Positions 1-12,520 are shown, counted from the first letter of the stretch. The stretch is 64,000 bases of DNA from Megaustenia siamemsis (GCA_032433765.1 JAVIAB010000051.1:150123243-150187242), one strand, 5' to 3'. Notes: generated by a model not told the origin, from the letters alone. Numbers and translations are program-made.

Positions 1-533
<533 letters not shown>

Positions 534-599
534 GTTCGCCCGAAGTATTGTCTATATCAGCAATGTCGTTTCCTGTATAAATTTTACTGTCTTTTGTAA

Positions 600-1865
600 T
601 TCTTGCAGTGGCCCATATAGTTTTGTCTGTAGTGTTGTATCTATGGGCCAATGGATTTACTCCAGTCTACTATATTCAGTGCAGTCTTGAAGTATGTGTT
701 CAGCAGTCTGGGGCGCCTGTCCACATGTACAAGTAGTTGATGTGTCGATCTTGAATTTTGTATACATTGAGTTATTTGCGGGTCATCATCATTGCACTCC
801 GAACATGTCCATAGGTGCTCAGATCCCCTCCTCAGCAAGTCCCGCAGTGTCCAGCGACTGACGACTCCAGTTCTATGTTGGTTGATAAGTCTTCTTACAC
901 GGCCACTAAGTTTCTCATTTCTGGCTGTGCCCAACTTAACTCCCATTTCCATCATCCGAAGAAGTGACGTGGATCTGTGTTTGTCGAAGTCATGTGCTCT
1001 TCCCACATCTCGGAGGGCATTGATGATGTCCGCCGATCCATTGGTTGCCCGTCCTCAACGACAGCGCAGCTAGCCAACCTGTCCGCCCTTTCATTTCCCA
1101 GTACTCCCGCATGTCCAGGGACATAGACAAAGGTGACCTTACGTATTTTGGATTTCTGCAACGACTCTACCCATTGCATGCGTACAGAGCCCGCCTCCAC
1201 TTTTTTTATCATGCTCATCGAATCACTCAGCATACATGCGTGGGTGTAGTCTTGTGACTCTAACTATTTGAATGCCTTGGTCACTGCCATTGCCTCCATT
1301 GTCATGCTACTCGTGGTCATGGCGTATGCACCACTGTCTTCTTTGACTATTCTGCCTGCCGAGCGTGCTGTAAATGCCCATGCACTTCTTTGGTGTCGTC
1401 TTACAGATCCGTCTGTATAGATGATTGCATCTTTCTCATCGGTGTTATCGCAGATGAGACCGTTGACCTCAGCATTACCTCAGCATTAACCACGACCGGG
1501 TTCTGTTCCCTACTTTTCCTGTCGAGTGTGACAATACACGAGAAAGTCACCTTGAATGACGTAGGCCCCGGTATCCACTCCTCACCAACGCTGATATTGG
1601 TAAGCCCACAGACCTGTTTGATGACATCTTCTGCTCGGCCCACCCATGATTTGCCTCTTTTTAGCCTGGCACCTTTCTCTGTGTTGAGCACGTGGTGCAA
1701 TGGATGCTCTTTATCTGTACTAATCTTCAGGTATGCTCGTGCTCTCCAGATCTTGATTCTGTCATGAATGGTTGGAAAGTCAAGAAGATACCTCATTGCT
1801 ACACAGGGAGTGTCCCACGTACATCCCAGGATAATGCGCATGGCTTCATTTTGTATTTTCTTCAT
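600..1865 (-). mobile_element. 3' part of a LINE: RT C-terminus and RNase H, broken
   Basis: Read on the minus strand, the segment begins in the tail of a reverse transcriptase (QNEAMRIILGCTWDTP). It continues into an RNase H domain with all four acidic positions visible in order: YTDGS, TMEAMA, LSDSMS and GNERADRLA. A short C-terminal region with WTCSEC follows. RNase H hydrolyses the RNA strand of RNA:DNA hybrids and follows RT in I-group non-LTR retrotransposons. The frame is broken by a stop at 1264-1266 and by at least one shift near 1400. The endonuclease and most of the RT are missing, so this is a dead 5'-truncated copy. The exact ends are uncertain. Confidence 0.8.
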
Positions 1866-2175
1866 TTTGTATACATATGACTATGGATTCGATTGTGTCC
1901 TGTTCTGAGGCGTATAATAACTTGTTCATATCTATTCATATTATGAAAGGCATCCTGATTTGGGGCTTGTGGTCCTCTGATTGATTTGATTATCTGTTTC
2001 TTATGATGGTATGTAACTGGTGTATCTAGTTGTGTGCCTGTTGAACCTTCCTTTGCCAACTGATCTGCTTTCTCATTTCCTGGTATTCCACAGTGAGATG
2101 GGATCCACTGCAGGGCAACCCTGTGGTGCTTGCAGAGTTCAGTCAGTAAGGTCTGCAGATGTGGTAATTTATTTA
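1862..2175 (-). mobile_element. Second LINE RNase H fragment
   Basis: A second, different RNase H piece is open on the minus strand from about 2175 down to a stop at 1862. It contains WIPSHCGIPGNEKADQLAKEG-type sequence around 2040-2110 and the downstream RLRTGHNRIHSHMY motif typical of RNase H tails in non-LTR elements. The amino-terminal catalytic residues are absent. It abuts the preceding remnant at about 1862, which suggests one element inserted into or next to the other. Confidence 0.75.
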
Positions 2176-2564
2176 AATTATATTATATTCAGTTAAACAC
2201 AAAATGAGCCCACTTCATAGATTCAAAATGATTCTTGCCAATGCCATCCGTTTGCACAAGTTAGGTCCTTAGCTTCCAAGGTCACAAACGTCCGAAACGA
2301 ATTAACGACTTTATCTACAGCGAAGGTTAACGAACTGTGAACAAACATTTATGTTCAAACCCTTGAATACATTTTCAAAAATCTGCCAACTCGCAGCAAT
2401 AACATATATCGTGTTGTTCAATGTAAACATTGCTTAGTCCATAGCTCGAATATAAATAAGCTGTCATTTTGGTCCCTATGTGCTTTTTAACATATGTGCT
2501 TTTTTTTTTTTTTTATTTTTTTTTTTTTTATTTAATAAGCATATGTGCTTTTTAACCAAAGACT
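2176..2564. other. No gene seen; T-rich tract
   Basis: AT-rich sequence with a long interrupted T run at about 2502-2530, flanked on both sides by a short repeat (catatgtgctttttaac) at about 2491 and 2540. I recognise no coding signal. Confidence 0.6.
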
Positions 2565-3386
2565 TTTTTGGGGGGACTCAATGAAGATATCCCCGATGGA
2601 AGAATAAATTGTACTATTAGTCCCATAAATGATTCGCTTCCAGAGGTTTATCATGTAAACAAAGCAGTTTTGTCATTGCAAGTGAATAATGTCCACACCT
2701 ATAATTGGTCAGGATTGTGTAGCACCAGCAGCTTTATAGCGAACACAGAAAACATCACAGGATTGTGCTGTTCTGAAACAGCTATACCATGCTACCCTAG
2801 AATTGCCTTTAATGGGATTACTGTGACCACAAACCACTCTCCATGTGTGTGCCACATATTTACACCCCAGAAAGAAATATTGAATATAACAACATCATGT
2901 GCCGTCTGTGATATTAATGACCACAGACCAGGAGCCTCCAGTATGATTGATACAACTGTTGCACCAAGCATTTCATCAGCAGAGCCATAACTATGGAATG
3001 TTAATCTGACATTGTTCTTGAATGATGTCCAAGTTAATGAGACATCAGAATCGTGTGGCGGCAGCTACAAGAAGGGAGCGGAGAACATCAAGTTCTGCTG
3101 CTATAAAGGAGACTTGCCTTGCTATCCCAGAATTGCCTTAAATGGGATCACTGTAGTTGAAAACTTCTCTTGTGTAAACTACACATTCACATCTAAGAGT
3201 GAATCAGTGAAGGTCACAAAATCATATTCTCTCTGTGGTTTTACTAACTACAGGTCATGTGGCTTCTGTTGGATTGGAAATGATAACTTACCACCACTGT
3301 GTGTCTATATGTTTGGAATTGGAGTCATCAATGATGGCCTAACATCATCAAGTGCTATGACGATCATCATTTTCGGGAGGACGTGA
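2565..3386 (+). pseudogene. Two tandem Cys-rich, N-glycosylation-rich domains, one in-frame stop
   Basis: One reading frame runs the whole length, interrupted only by TAA at 2988-2990. It holds two diverged copies of one domain spaced exactly 330 bp apart. Each has a CC pair, then PCYPRIA(F/L)NGITV, then further cysteines. About ten N-x-S/T sequons are present (for example NWS, NIT, NET, NFS, NYT), which points to an extracellular or luminal glycoprotein. There is no signal peptide or clear ATG, and an upstream TAA at 2553-2555 closes the frame, so a real gene would need a 5' exon. I do not recognise the family. It is either a recent pseudogene, an exon with a sequence error, or a stop variant. 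Confidence 0.5.
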
Positions 3387-3676
3387 ACTTCCATGGTATA
3401 TGATGGATAGGCGGCAGAAACCATTGAAGGCTATGTCTGAAAAGTGTTCCTTCTTGCAGTTTCCTCATATTCCAAGACCGGCTTGTTGCAGGAGCTACTG
3501 AGTTAAGTGCTCTGTGCACACCGTGAGCTGTGTGTCTCATCCGTTTTGATCCTGCTTCGATATCCCGCTTGTTTACGAGGAATGATGATATCGTATGACA
3601 GGGAACAGTTGGCTGTGTTCACTTTCTGCGCGGTTTCGCCTTATGTCTTTTGGCGTGTGCTGAGGCTGCTACGATG
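3387..3676. other. Unassigned sequence left of the SINE array
   Basis: Mixed-composition sequence with no convincing coding frame or repeat. It forms the left flank of the array insertion site. Confidence 0.5.
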
Positions 3677-3689
3677 GGGACTACAGTTA
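3677..3689 (+). repeat. Left 13-bp direct repeat, putative target-site duplication
   Basis: The sequence gggactacagtta occurs here and again at 7152-7164 in the same orientation, exactly at the two outer edges of the SINE array. Short direct repeats of this size are the usual footprint of SINE/LINE integration. Confidence 0.75.
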
Positions 3690-6600
3690 ATAATAGAACA
3701 AAGAAGTATGTGTTAGCACTCGGAAAAATTGACAGACAAACAACAATAGAAAAAAACGAAGAACAATATATGGTCCGAAGTGGGATCGAACCCGTACTCA
3801 GTGGCACCGCGCCTTGCCACGAGAAGCCGAACGCTTGGTACACTGCCACGCAGCCAACTAAAAAATTGGCTATTGCAGTAGTGTCTTCCACGAAAGGCGA
3901 TCTCAATGACTATAGCATAGGGTAACGATCACAGACCGGAAATAAATTGTATATTTGTACTTTCCTATTAATGCAAGTATCTCCCAGTAGGGCTGAATAC
4001 TTGTGTTGTTGACAAACATTTATTGGACGAAACAGCACGAATAGTAGTTCCCAGTGGTTATATACTGGGTACAAATAATAATACATAAATATTATTATAT
4101 GGGGAACTTCCGAGGCGATAATAGGGAATAATAGAACAAAGAAGTATGTGTTAGCACTCGGAAAAATTGACAGACAAACAACAATAGAAAAAAACGAAGA
4201 ACAATATATGGTCCGAAGTGGGATCGAACCCGTACTCAGTGGCACCGCGCCTTGCCACGAGAAGCCGAACGCTTGGTACACTGCCACGCAGCCAACTAAA
4301 AAATTGGCTATTGCAGTAGTGTCTTCCACGAAAGGCGATCTCAATGACTATAGCATAGGGTAACGATCACAGACCGGAAATAAATTGTATATTTGTACTT
4401 TCCTATTAATGCAAGTATCTCCCAGTAGGGCTGAATACTTGTGTTGTAGACAAACATTTATTGGACGAAACAGCACGAATAGTAGTTCCCAGTGGTTATA
4501 TACTGGGTACAAATAATAATACATAAATATTATTATATGGGGAACTTCCGAGGCGATAATAGGGAATAATAGAACAAAGAAGTATGTGTTAGCACTCGGA
4601 AAAATTGACAGACAAACAACAATAGAAAAAAACAATATATGGTCCGAAGTGGGATCGAACCCGTACTCAGTGGCACCGCGCCTTGCCACGAGAAGCCGAA
4701 CGCTTGGTACACTGCCACGCAGCCAACTAAAAAATTGGCTATTGCAGTAGTGTCTTCCACGAAAGGCGATCTCAATGACTATAGCATAGGGTAACGATCA
4801 CAGACCGGAAATAAATTGTATATTTGTACTTTCCTATTAATGCAAGTATCTCCCAGTAGGGCTGAATACTTGTGTTGTAGACAAACAACTTTCTTTGTTC
4901 TATTATTCCCTATTATCGCCTCGGAAGTTCCCCATATAATAATATTTATGTATTATTATTTGTACCCAGTATATAACCACTGGGAACTACTATTCGTGCT
5001 GTTTCGTCCAATAAATGTTTGTCTACAACACAAGTATTCAGCCCTACTGGGAGATACTTGCATTAATAGGAAAGTACAAATATACAATTTATTTCCGGTC
5101 TGTGATCGTTACCCTATGCTATAGTCATTGAGATCGCCTTTCGTGGAAGACACTACTGCAATAGCCAATTTTTTAGTTGGCTGCGTGGCAGTGTACCAAG
5201 CGTTCGGCTTCTCGTGGCAAGGCGCGGTGCCACTGAGTACGGGTTCGATCCCACTTCGGACCATATATTGTTCTTCGTTTTTTTCTATTGTTGTTTGTCT
5301 GTCAATTTTTCCGAGTGCTAACACATACTTCTTTGTTCTATTATTCCCTATTATCGCCTCGGAAGTTCCCCATATAATAATATTTATGTATTATTATTTG
5401 TACCCAGTATATAACCACTGGGAACTACTATTCGTGCTGTTTCGTCCAATAAATGTTTGTCTACAACACAAGTATTCAGCCCTACTGGGAGATACTTGCA
5501 TTAATAGGAAAGTACAAATATACAATTTATTTCCGGTCTGTGATCGTTACCCTATGCTATAGTCATTGAGATCGCCTTTCGTGGAAGACACTACTGCAAT
5601 AGCCAATTTTTTAGTTGGCTGCGTGGCAGTGTACCAAGCGTTCGGCTTCTCGTGGCAAGGCGCGGTGCCACTGAGTACGGGTTCGATCCCACTTCGGACC
5701 ATATATTGTTCTTCGTTTTTTTCTATTGTTGTTTGTCTGTCAATTTTTCCGAGTGCTAACACATACTTCTTTGTTCTATTATTCCCTATTATCGCCTCGG
5801 AAGTTCCCCATATAATAATATTTATGTATTATTATTTGTACCCAGTATATAACCACTGGGAACTACTATTCGTGCTGTTTCGTCCAATAAATGTTTGTCT
5901 ACAACACAAGTATTCAGCCCTACTGGGAGATACTTGCATTAATAGGAAAGTACAAATATACAATTTATTTCCGGTCTGTGATCGTTACCCTATGCTATAG
6001 TCATTGAGATCGCCTTTCGTGGAAGACACTACTGCAATAGCCAATTTTTTAGTTGGCTGCGTGGCAGTGTACCAAGCGTTCGGCTTCTCGTGGCAAGGCG
6101 CGGTGCCACTGAGTACGGGTTCGATCCCACTTCGGACCATATATTGTTTTTTTCTATTGTTGTTTGTCTGTCAATTTTTCCGAGTGCTAACACATACTTC
6201 TTTGTTCTATTATTCCCTATTATCGCCTCGGAAGTTCCCCATATAATAATATTTATGTATTATTATTTGTACCCAGTATATAACCACTGGGAACTACTAT
6301 TCGTGCTGTTTCGTCCAATAAATGTTTGTCTACAACACAAGTATTCAGCCCTACTGGGAGATACTTGCATTAATAGGAAAGTACAAATATACAATTTATT
6401 TCCGGTCTGTGATCGTTACCCTATGCTATAGTCATTGAGATCGCCTTTCGTGGAAGACACTACTGCAATAGCCAATTTTTTAGTTGGCTGCGTGGCAGTG
6501 TACCAAGCGTTCGGCTTCTCGTGGCAAGGCGCGGTGCCACTGAGTACGGGTTCGATCCCACTTCGGACCATATATTGTTCTTCGTTTTTTTCTATTGTTG

Positions 6601-7151
6601 TTTGTCTGTCAATTTTTCCGAGTGCTAACACATACTTCTTTGTTCTATTATTCCCTATTATCGCCTCGGAAGTTCCCCATATAATAATATTTATGTATTA
6701 TTATTTGTACCCAGTATATAACCACTGGGAACTACTATTCGTGCTGTTTCGTCCAATAAATGTTTGTCTACAACACAAGTATTCAGCCCTACTGGGAGAT
6801 ACTTGCATTAATAGGAAAGTACAAATATACAATTTATTTCCGGTCTGTGATCGTTACCCTATGCTATAGTCATTGAGATCGCCTTTCGTGGAAGACACTA
6901 CTGCAATAGCCAATTTTTTAGTTGGCTGCGTGGCAGTGTACCAAGCGTTCGGCTTCTCGTGGCAAGGCGCGGTGCCACTGAGTACGGGTTCGATCCCACT
7001 TCGGACCATATATTGTTCTTCGTTTTTTTCTATTGTTGTTTGTCTGTCAATTTTTCCGAGTGCTAACACATACTTCTTTGTTCTATTATTCCCTATTATC
7101 GCCTCGGAAGTTCCCCATATAATAATATTTATGTATTATTATTTGTACCCA
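3690..7151. repeat. Inverted-plus-tandem array of a 438-bp tRNA-derived SINE unit
   Basis: Left of about 4888 there are three units on the minus strand. Right of it there are five units plus a partial one on the plus strand. Most periods are 438 bp; one unit in each half is 431 bp because of the same 7-bp loss near 4632 and 6147. Each unit carries a tRNA-like stretch with an A-box-like TGGCTGCGTGG and a perfect B-box GGTTCGATCCC, for example around 5175-5265. The 144-residue open frames in each unit are by-products of a stop-free repeat, not genes. The two arms are near-identical, so a transcript would fold into a long double-stranded RNA. Confidence 0.9.
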
Positions 7152-7164
7152 GGGACTACAGTTA
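7152..7164 (+). repeat. Right 13-bp direct repeat, putative target-site duplication
   Basis: This is the same 13 bp as at 3677-3689, placed directly after the truncated last array unit that ends in tttgtaccc. Confidence 0.75.
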
Positions 7165-7834
7165 CCTTTCTTTGTTTGGGAGATGAGTTGGTAATTCGGA
7201 TGATTCCACTGGCACGGGCGGTTGAGCAATTATGGATTTTAATTCGTTTGCGGTGATACCGAGGCCTTCCATAACCAATAACCAATAACCAATATTCAGT
7301 TAAAATAAATTGTTTTCTGAATTCAACCGTTGCAGAGATAAACTACGACTCTTGTCACATTGTCTGTTATGTTTACGCAGAGAAACGGGACTTTCCATTG
7401 CAAGTTTAGGTGTACAAACTGATCACGTGATGTACACACTGTGTGACAGGAAGTTCACGCTTACACTATTGTGAAGAACTGCCGAATCGGAGAAATAATT
7501 TGTTGTCCAATTCGCATTCAAGGAGCCATCTTGTGAATTGCTACAGTTTGATTGGAATACTTCCGGGAGTGTCCAATAACAACTATGGCCATCAACAATA
7601 TGACGAAGTAGCTGTACCAGTAACGATTTAGCAACGAAAAAAATAGAAACATTATCAGTAACTGACGGAAGCGTTCGCGTGGTTGCTCCTCTGTACAGGC
7701 ATGTTTGAAGGTAATAGGAAGACAATGCTGTTATCTTCAAATCGCAAACAATAGAGGTAACATCAAACGGTCACACCGATTCATTTATCAAGAAGAACGG
7801 GTTGACGTATTCTTGTAAACGTTTGTAAAACAAC
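7165..7834 (+). other. Upstream region and probable 5' UTR of the following gene
   Basis: No repeat or long coding frame is seen. A short direct repeat ataacca occurs near 7273-7292. No convincing TATA box is visible. An in-frame TAA at 7826-7828 just ahead of the ATG shows that the reading frame starts within this exon. Confidence 0.45.
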
Positions 7835-9262
7835 ATGGCGAGTAAGCCGTCTCTCAAAACAGAAAATTCAGATCCAGTTGACGCGACAAGTGACTCATGT
7901 CTAATCGGAGATAAGACTCAGTTGAGAAGTGATGATTGTTCCAACGTAGACACAACATTGGAATCTGACTGCAATGTTTCCAGCATCGGTGGTAAACGGA
8001 GCAGCCGGAATCTAAGATCAAAATCACAAGCATATAGGCGCAACGTGATGTGGAATACAGAAAATAATAAAACACACACATACAGCCAACACCGGACAAA
8101 AGGTGCACAGTTTACACTATCTTCCTCTCAGTCGAATAGTTTCAAAAAGAGAAAAGTAGGATTCGACGCAGAGCAGTGTGGCTTTTTACGAATTAATGAT
8201 ATTATTTTGAGTATCTCTGGCAACGTGACCAAGACTTATGAGCACCTGGCTTCAGATCGAGGCCCGGCTTTTATAAAAGATGTGGCTTTTCTTAAGAAAC
8301 AAAACACGGACATTGGTGCGTCATCATCAAAGTCAGTAATAGCTACTTCTGATGTTAAAGGAAAAAATTCCACTGAGTGTATTACTCGTCTTGTGGCCAA
8401 CTATTTAAATTCTTCAGAGAAAAATGTCATAAAAAAACCAAGTTTGGAAAAACAAGCTAAAGAAATGGATAAATTTGTGGATGATAAGGATAGCGAAGGT
8501 TCGTCGACTAACTTACCTGTACTGACAAGTATGTCATTGAAACGAACATCTCTGAAGGGTGATTTAAAACCGAAAGGATTTCGGGAAATGAAACAAAGAA
8601 AGAGTCTATTTGAGATGATTGTTCCTAATAACGATGCAGATAGTGACACCAAGGTACAACGTAAATCAATCGTCAAAATAGATCTCACGTCAGATGTAGA
8701 AGGAAAGACATCGATTGATTCCTTTGCAAGTCAAAGCATCTTGAAAAAACGAGACGGTAACGATTATGCGTTAAGACCTAACCAAAGTCAAACACATTCA
8801 ACAAAGAAAAAAGTGTCGATACTGGTGAATAAGAGTGATTTACATCCTTCAAAGAAAAGTGGACGTCGTCACACTAAATCTAAAAATGTTCCATCATTGG
8901 TGACACAGGATGCACGGAAAGAATTGCCACAAATAAACATCGTGAGTCCTGACGGTGAGGTTGACAACGTCCATCAGACGGACAATAATAATTTCGCGTT
9001 TACTTCTAGGAAATATAACGCGCGAGGCAACGGTGATGTAGCACAAGAATGGGAGGAGGACATTGACTCTGAAAAATACATGCAACAATATGAAATTAGT
9101 CTTAATGCGCGAGACAACAAAAGTTCGTCGTCAATAGCAACTGAAAAAATGTGGGGAAGCACAAATAACAATGACGTCATTGAGAAGCTGCCACGGGGGA
9201 TGAGACACCTCCAATTGTTTGAGTCTTCGTTGAGCATCAGACAGGCTAGAAGTATTACTCAT
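7835..9262 (+). CDS. Exon 1 of a tail-anchored coiled-coil protein gene (476 codons)
   Basis: A long unique open frame starts at an ATG in a good context (aacATGG) with an in-frame stop just upstream. It ends at a strong donor, CAT|GTAAGT at 9263, in phase 0. Residues 1-476 are polar, Ser/Lys/Asp-rich and probably mostly disordered. A basic cluster KKRKV at residues 104-108 resembles a monopartite nuclear localisation signal, with further Lys/Arg patches later. No enzyme motif is visible. The following exons add a coiled coil and a C-terminal membrane anchor, giving about 564 aa. I do not recognise the family; a nuclear-envelope or ER tail-anchored protein is an inference. Without the splice, translation would stop at 9275-9277. 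Confidence 0.8.
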
Positions 9263-10720
9263 GTAAGTCTCAAGTAGGTGCACGGCCCTTCTTTGTCCAT
9301 CGTTATCATACCAGTTTTTATTATCCACTTTCTTTTAGTCCAATCTGGGTACACTCTTTGTCTTTTGTGTAAATATTTCTTTTATGTGTACTTCAAGTAT
9401 CAGTTTGTACACTCTTTGGTTTCTTTGTGTATATTTTTAAGTATCAGTTTGTACACTCTTTGTCTTTGTCTTCTGTGTTCATCTTTAAATGTCAGTTGCT
9501 GCACACTGTTTCTTCTATTTACACTTTTAGATGTCAGTTCGTGCATCCGTTATTTCCTGCGTGCACCGTCAGATATCATTCAGTGCACTCCAATCTCTTA
9601 CTAATAGTTAGACGTTAATCTTAGTCAATTTAAAAAAAATCTGTCAGATTATATTCCAATATGTAGAAAAGGTGATACTTTCATCTGTTACAGTCCGTGC
9701 CAAGTCAGTTAAAAGTTATAAATTATACACATTACTTATGTGACGAATGTGAATTGATTCGTCGTTGTGATTCAGACGTTCTTGTATTCACTTCTGAAGC
9801 TTTTCTTCTCTGCTTTTGCTTGATGGCTTACACAGATGCAGTGATTTATCTTAAATGTAAAGTCTGAAAGTTTAATAGATTCCCCCATAAGAGGACGCTG
9901 TATTGATCTCATTTCTGCTTCGTGAGCTATGTGTAATTTGGATTCATTCATTCATGTACAAAGTGATTCATGGGAAAGTTAAAATAAAATAAACTAAATA
10001 AGTTATGTAGTAATGACTTTCGATCTTTACATGAAACGTATACAAAATAAATAAATAACTATAGTGTAAAATAGTATAGTACAATACAGTGCAGCACAAC
10101 ACAGGGCATTACATAGCATAGCATAGCATAACAAAGCATATCGTGATGTGGGGTATAGCAGTGTAATTTAATGAAGCGTAATGATAACATGGGTTAGCGG
10201 GGTAGAGTTATGCCCTACCAAAGGAGGAATAAGACGCCTCCTTTCCTCCGCTCGTCTTCGGGACACTCTTGGACAAGGTGGAGCTCCCGTTTAGCCCCCC
10301 CCCCCCATCAGGGTTATGTGAAGCAATTGGAGCAGATGGTGGATGATGTTGTGGGAGCAGCCAACAAGTAGTGCCGGTTATGGTTCCCACTCAGCGATGG
10401 CAGGTAGAGGATCTCATGTATAGAGACAATGGCTGCGATCTCCGACTAGTACAGTCACTGCCAAGAAGGAAAGGAATGACAAACTACATTATTATATTGC
10501 CTAGATTAATCATGACAAATCACAACTTAATATCTACAGCTAACGACGTTAATGGGGACTTCACAGCCACCTCGTCCGGTAGAGAGCGTCATGTGCTACA
10601 GGTGACACCCGATCGTCATAAAGCTACTGTATCTATCTATCTATTGACCTTTCGAGCCGTAGCCGACCCATAGGGCGTAGACCAAGATACACCTTCTCCT
10701 ATCTGAATTTTTGTACTAGC
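9263..10720 (+). other. Intron 1, left part; degenerate tandem repeats
   Basis: Between 9330 and 9600 there are four or five diverged copies of a T-rich unit containing tgtacactctttgt. Near 10100-10140 there is a short array of catag units, and C12-like tract at about 10297-10308. The rest shows no recognisable gene. Confidence 0.5.
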
Positions 10721-10734
10721 AGTTTTCTTTTAAT

Positions 10735-12240
10735 GATATTTTATCAAATCTCGTCTCTGTTCTGTGCACGCAGCTCTATCTCATTGAGGGAGCCGAATCC
10801 TGCTGCTCTTGCCTCTCTCATCAATGTTCTTCTCAGTGTCTCTCTGGGTCTTCCTCTTTTTCTCTTACCTGTTGTTTCCAATATGAGGGCTTGCTTTGCT
10901 ATTCGGTTATTATCTCTTCTCATCACATGTCCAACATATGACCATCGTCTTTTCTTTATTACTGAAGATATTAGTGGTTGATTGGTGATTTCTATAATTT
11001 CTATAATTTCCTCGTTTGTTTTGAATTCATTCCACGCTATACCAAGTATTTTCCTTAGACATTTATTTTCAAATGCGTTCAACTTTGTTTCTATATCTCT
11101 TGTTGTTTTCCAGCTTTCACACGCATACGTAAGGGTTGATAGTACATTTGATTTGAATAGTCTAAGTTTTGTGTTTGTGCTGATGAGTTTTGATTTCCAC
11201 AACTTTTCAAGGTTTCTGAAAGACATTGCTGCTTTAGCTGTTCTGATTCTAATTTCTTTGCTTGTATCCACTTCTCGATCAATGTGACTTCCAAGATAGA
11301 TAAAGTGATCGATCTCTTCTACTGGTTTGTTTTCCATGTATATTTTGTCGTCTGTTGGAATTAAACTTTTCATGACTTTAGTCTTTTCATGATTGATCTC
11401 TAGCCCAATTTTGCTGGCTATTGATGATAGTTCATTTGTGTTTTCCTGCATCGTTTTTATCTGACTGCTGATGAGAATTATGTCACCAGCAAAGTCGAGG
11501 TCCTCCAAATGGTCTCCTTGTATCCATTCGATGCCTTTATTACCAGTGCAGCATTTCTTCATTATGAAGTCCATAACAATTCCAAATAACAAGGGCGATA
11601 AAATACATCCTTGTTTAACCCCAGTTTCTATTGGGAAACATTCGCTCATTCCTTCCTCTGTTCGAACTGCACATGTGTAACCATCATACATGTCTTTGAT
11701 AATATTTATGATTTTTGATGGTAAGCCATATTGCTTCAGAATTTTCCACAAAGAATCTCTATGAATGCTGTCAAATCCTTTTTTGAAGTCAATGAAGTTA
11801 AGTACAAAAGGTTTTTTCTTTTCAATGTGTTCCTCCAATATAATTTGAAGAGTGAAAATATGGTCAAGGCAGCTTCTCCCTTTTCTAAACCCAGCCTGTT
11901 CTTCACGCATTACTGTATCTATTGAATCCTTTATTCTATTTAGGATGATTTTGCAGAATAACTTTGAGGCAACTGACAAAAGTGTCACGCCTCTCCAGTT
12001 GTTACAATCTCTAAGATTGCCCTTTTTTTGGAATCTTAACAATGATTCCTTTTTTTCCATTTATGAGGCGTCTTCTCTGTTTTCCAAATGATGTTGAACA
12101 TTTTTTGTAGATGTATTAGATTATGGCTATCAATTGCCTTGAGGATCTCAGCTGTTAACTTATCCTCTCCAGCAGCCTTGTTATTGGTCATAAGCTTTAA
12201 GGTGGTTTCTAATTCGTTCAAGGTGAAGTCATCTAAATTT
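10735..12240 (-). mobile_element. LINE reverse transcriptase, family E, inactive
   Basis: The minus-strand frame covers most of a non-LTR RT: TLLSVASKLF, motif A FIDFKKGFDS, GVKQGCILSPLLF, motif C, YLGSHID, then a C-terminal region with WSYVGHVMRR and GKRKRGRPRET. Motif C reads DFAGDI where F/Y-A-D-D is required, so the first catalytic Asp is replaced by Gly. The N-terminal part (NNKAAGEDKLTAEIL) lies in another frame at 12221-12036, so there is a shift near 12050. The endonuclease is absent. RT copies element RNA into DNA at a nicked target; this copy cannot. Confidence 0.85.
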
Positions 12241-12254
12241 ACAAGCTACTGTAT

Positions 12255-12520
12255 AAAAAGTAAAAAAAGTAAAGTACCCCCGTCACTCCATGTGGCGTAT
12301 AGGGAAATATGGTGTCAGTGACCCTATATTTTACAGACCTTCAGCACACGATTTTTGGGGTAATGTGGTCGGTATTACACCCGTGCTGCTTTACTTTCCC
12401 AGAAAAAAATCCGGTACCCATTTAAGGCTGGGTGAACCCGGAAGCCGTCGGTTGGGATCGAACCCTACCCCTTGTCCTTTGTAGTCCAGTTCACTAACCA
12501 TTGAGCTATCGCGGCTCCCT
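12255..12520 (-). mobile_element. tRNA-derived SINE (family A) with target-site duplication
   Basis: The minus strand starts with a tRNA-like head (GGGAGCCGCGATAGCTCAAT...) with A-box-like TAGCTCAATGG and B-box GGTTCGATCCC. A body shared with the copy at 45879-46129 follows, then an A-rich tail. It is flanked by the 12-bp direct repeat aagctactgtat at 12243-12254 and 12521-12532. It sits between two LINEs lying head to head. Confidence 0.85.

Noticed and set aside
5175..5265. Possible functional tRNA gene
   Set aside because: A- and B-box-like sequences are present but spacing and arms do not give a proper cloverleaf, and it recurs as a repeat unit; it is a SINE head.
3690..7151. Repeated 71- and 144-residue open frames in the array
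   Set aside because: They arise because the 438-bp SINE unit happens to lack stops; they cross the tRNA-like promoter region and exist on both strands.
10208..10390. Small Gly/Ser-rich minus-strand frame around a C tract
   Set aside because: Low complexity and lies in an intron of the plus-strand gene without splice signals.
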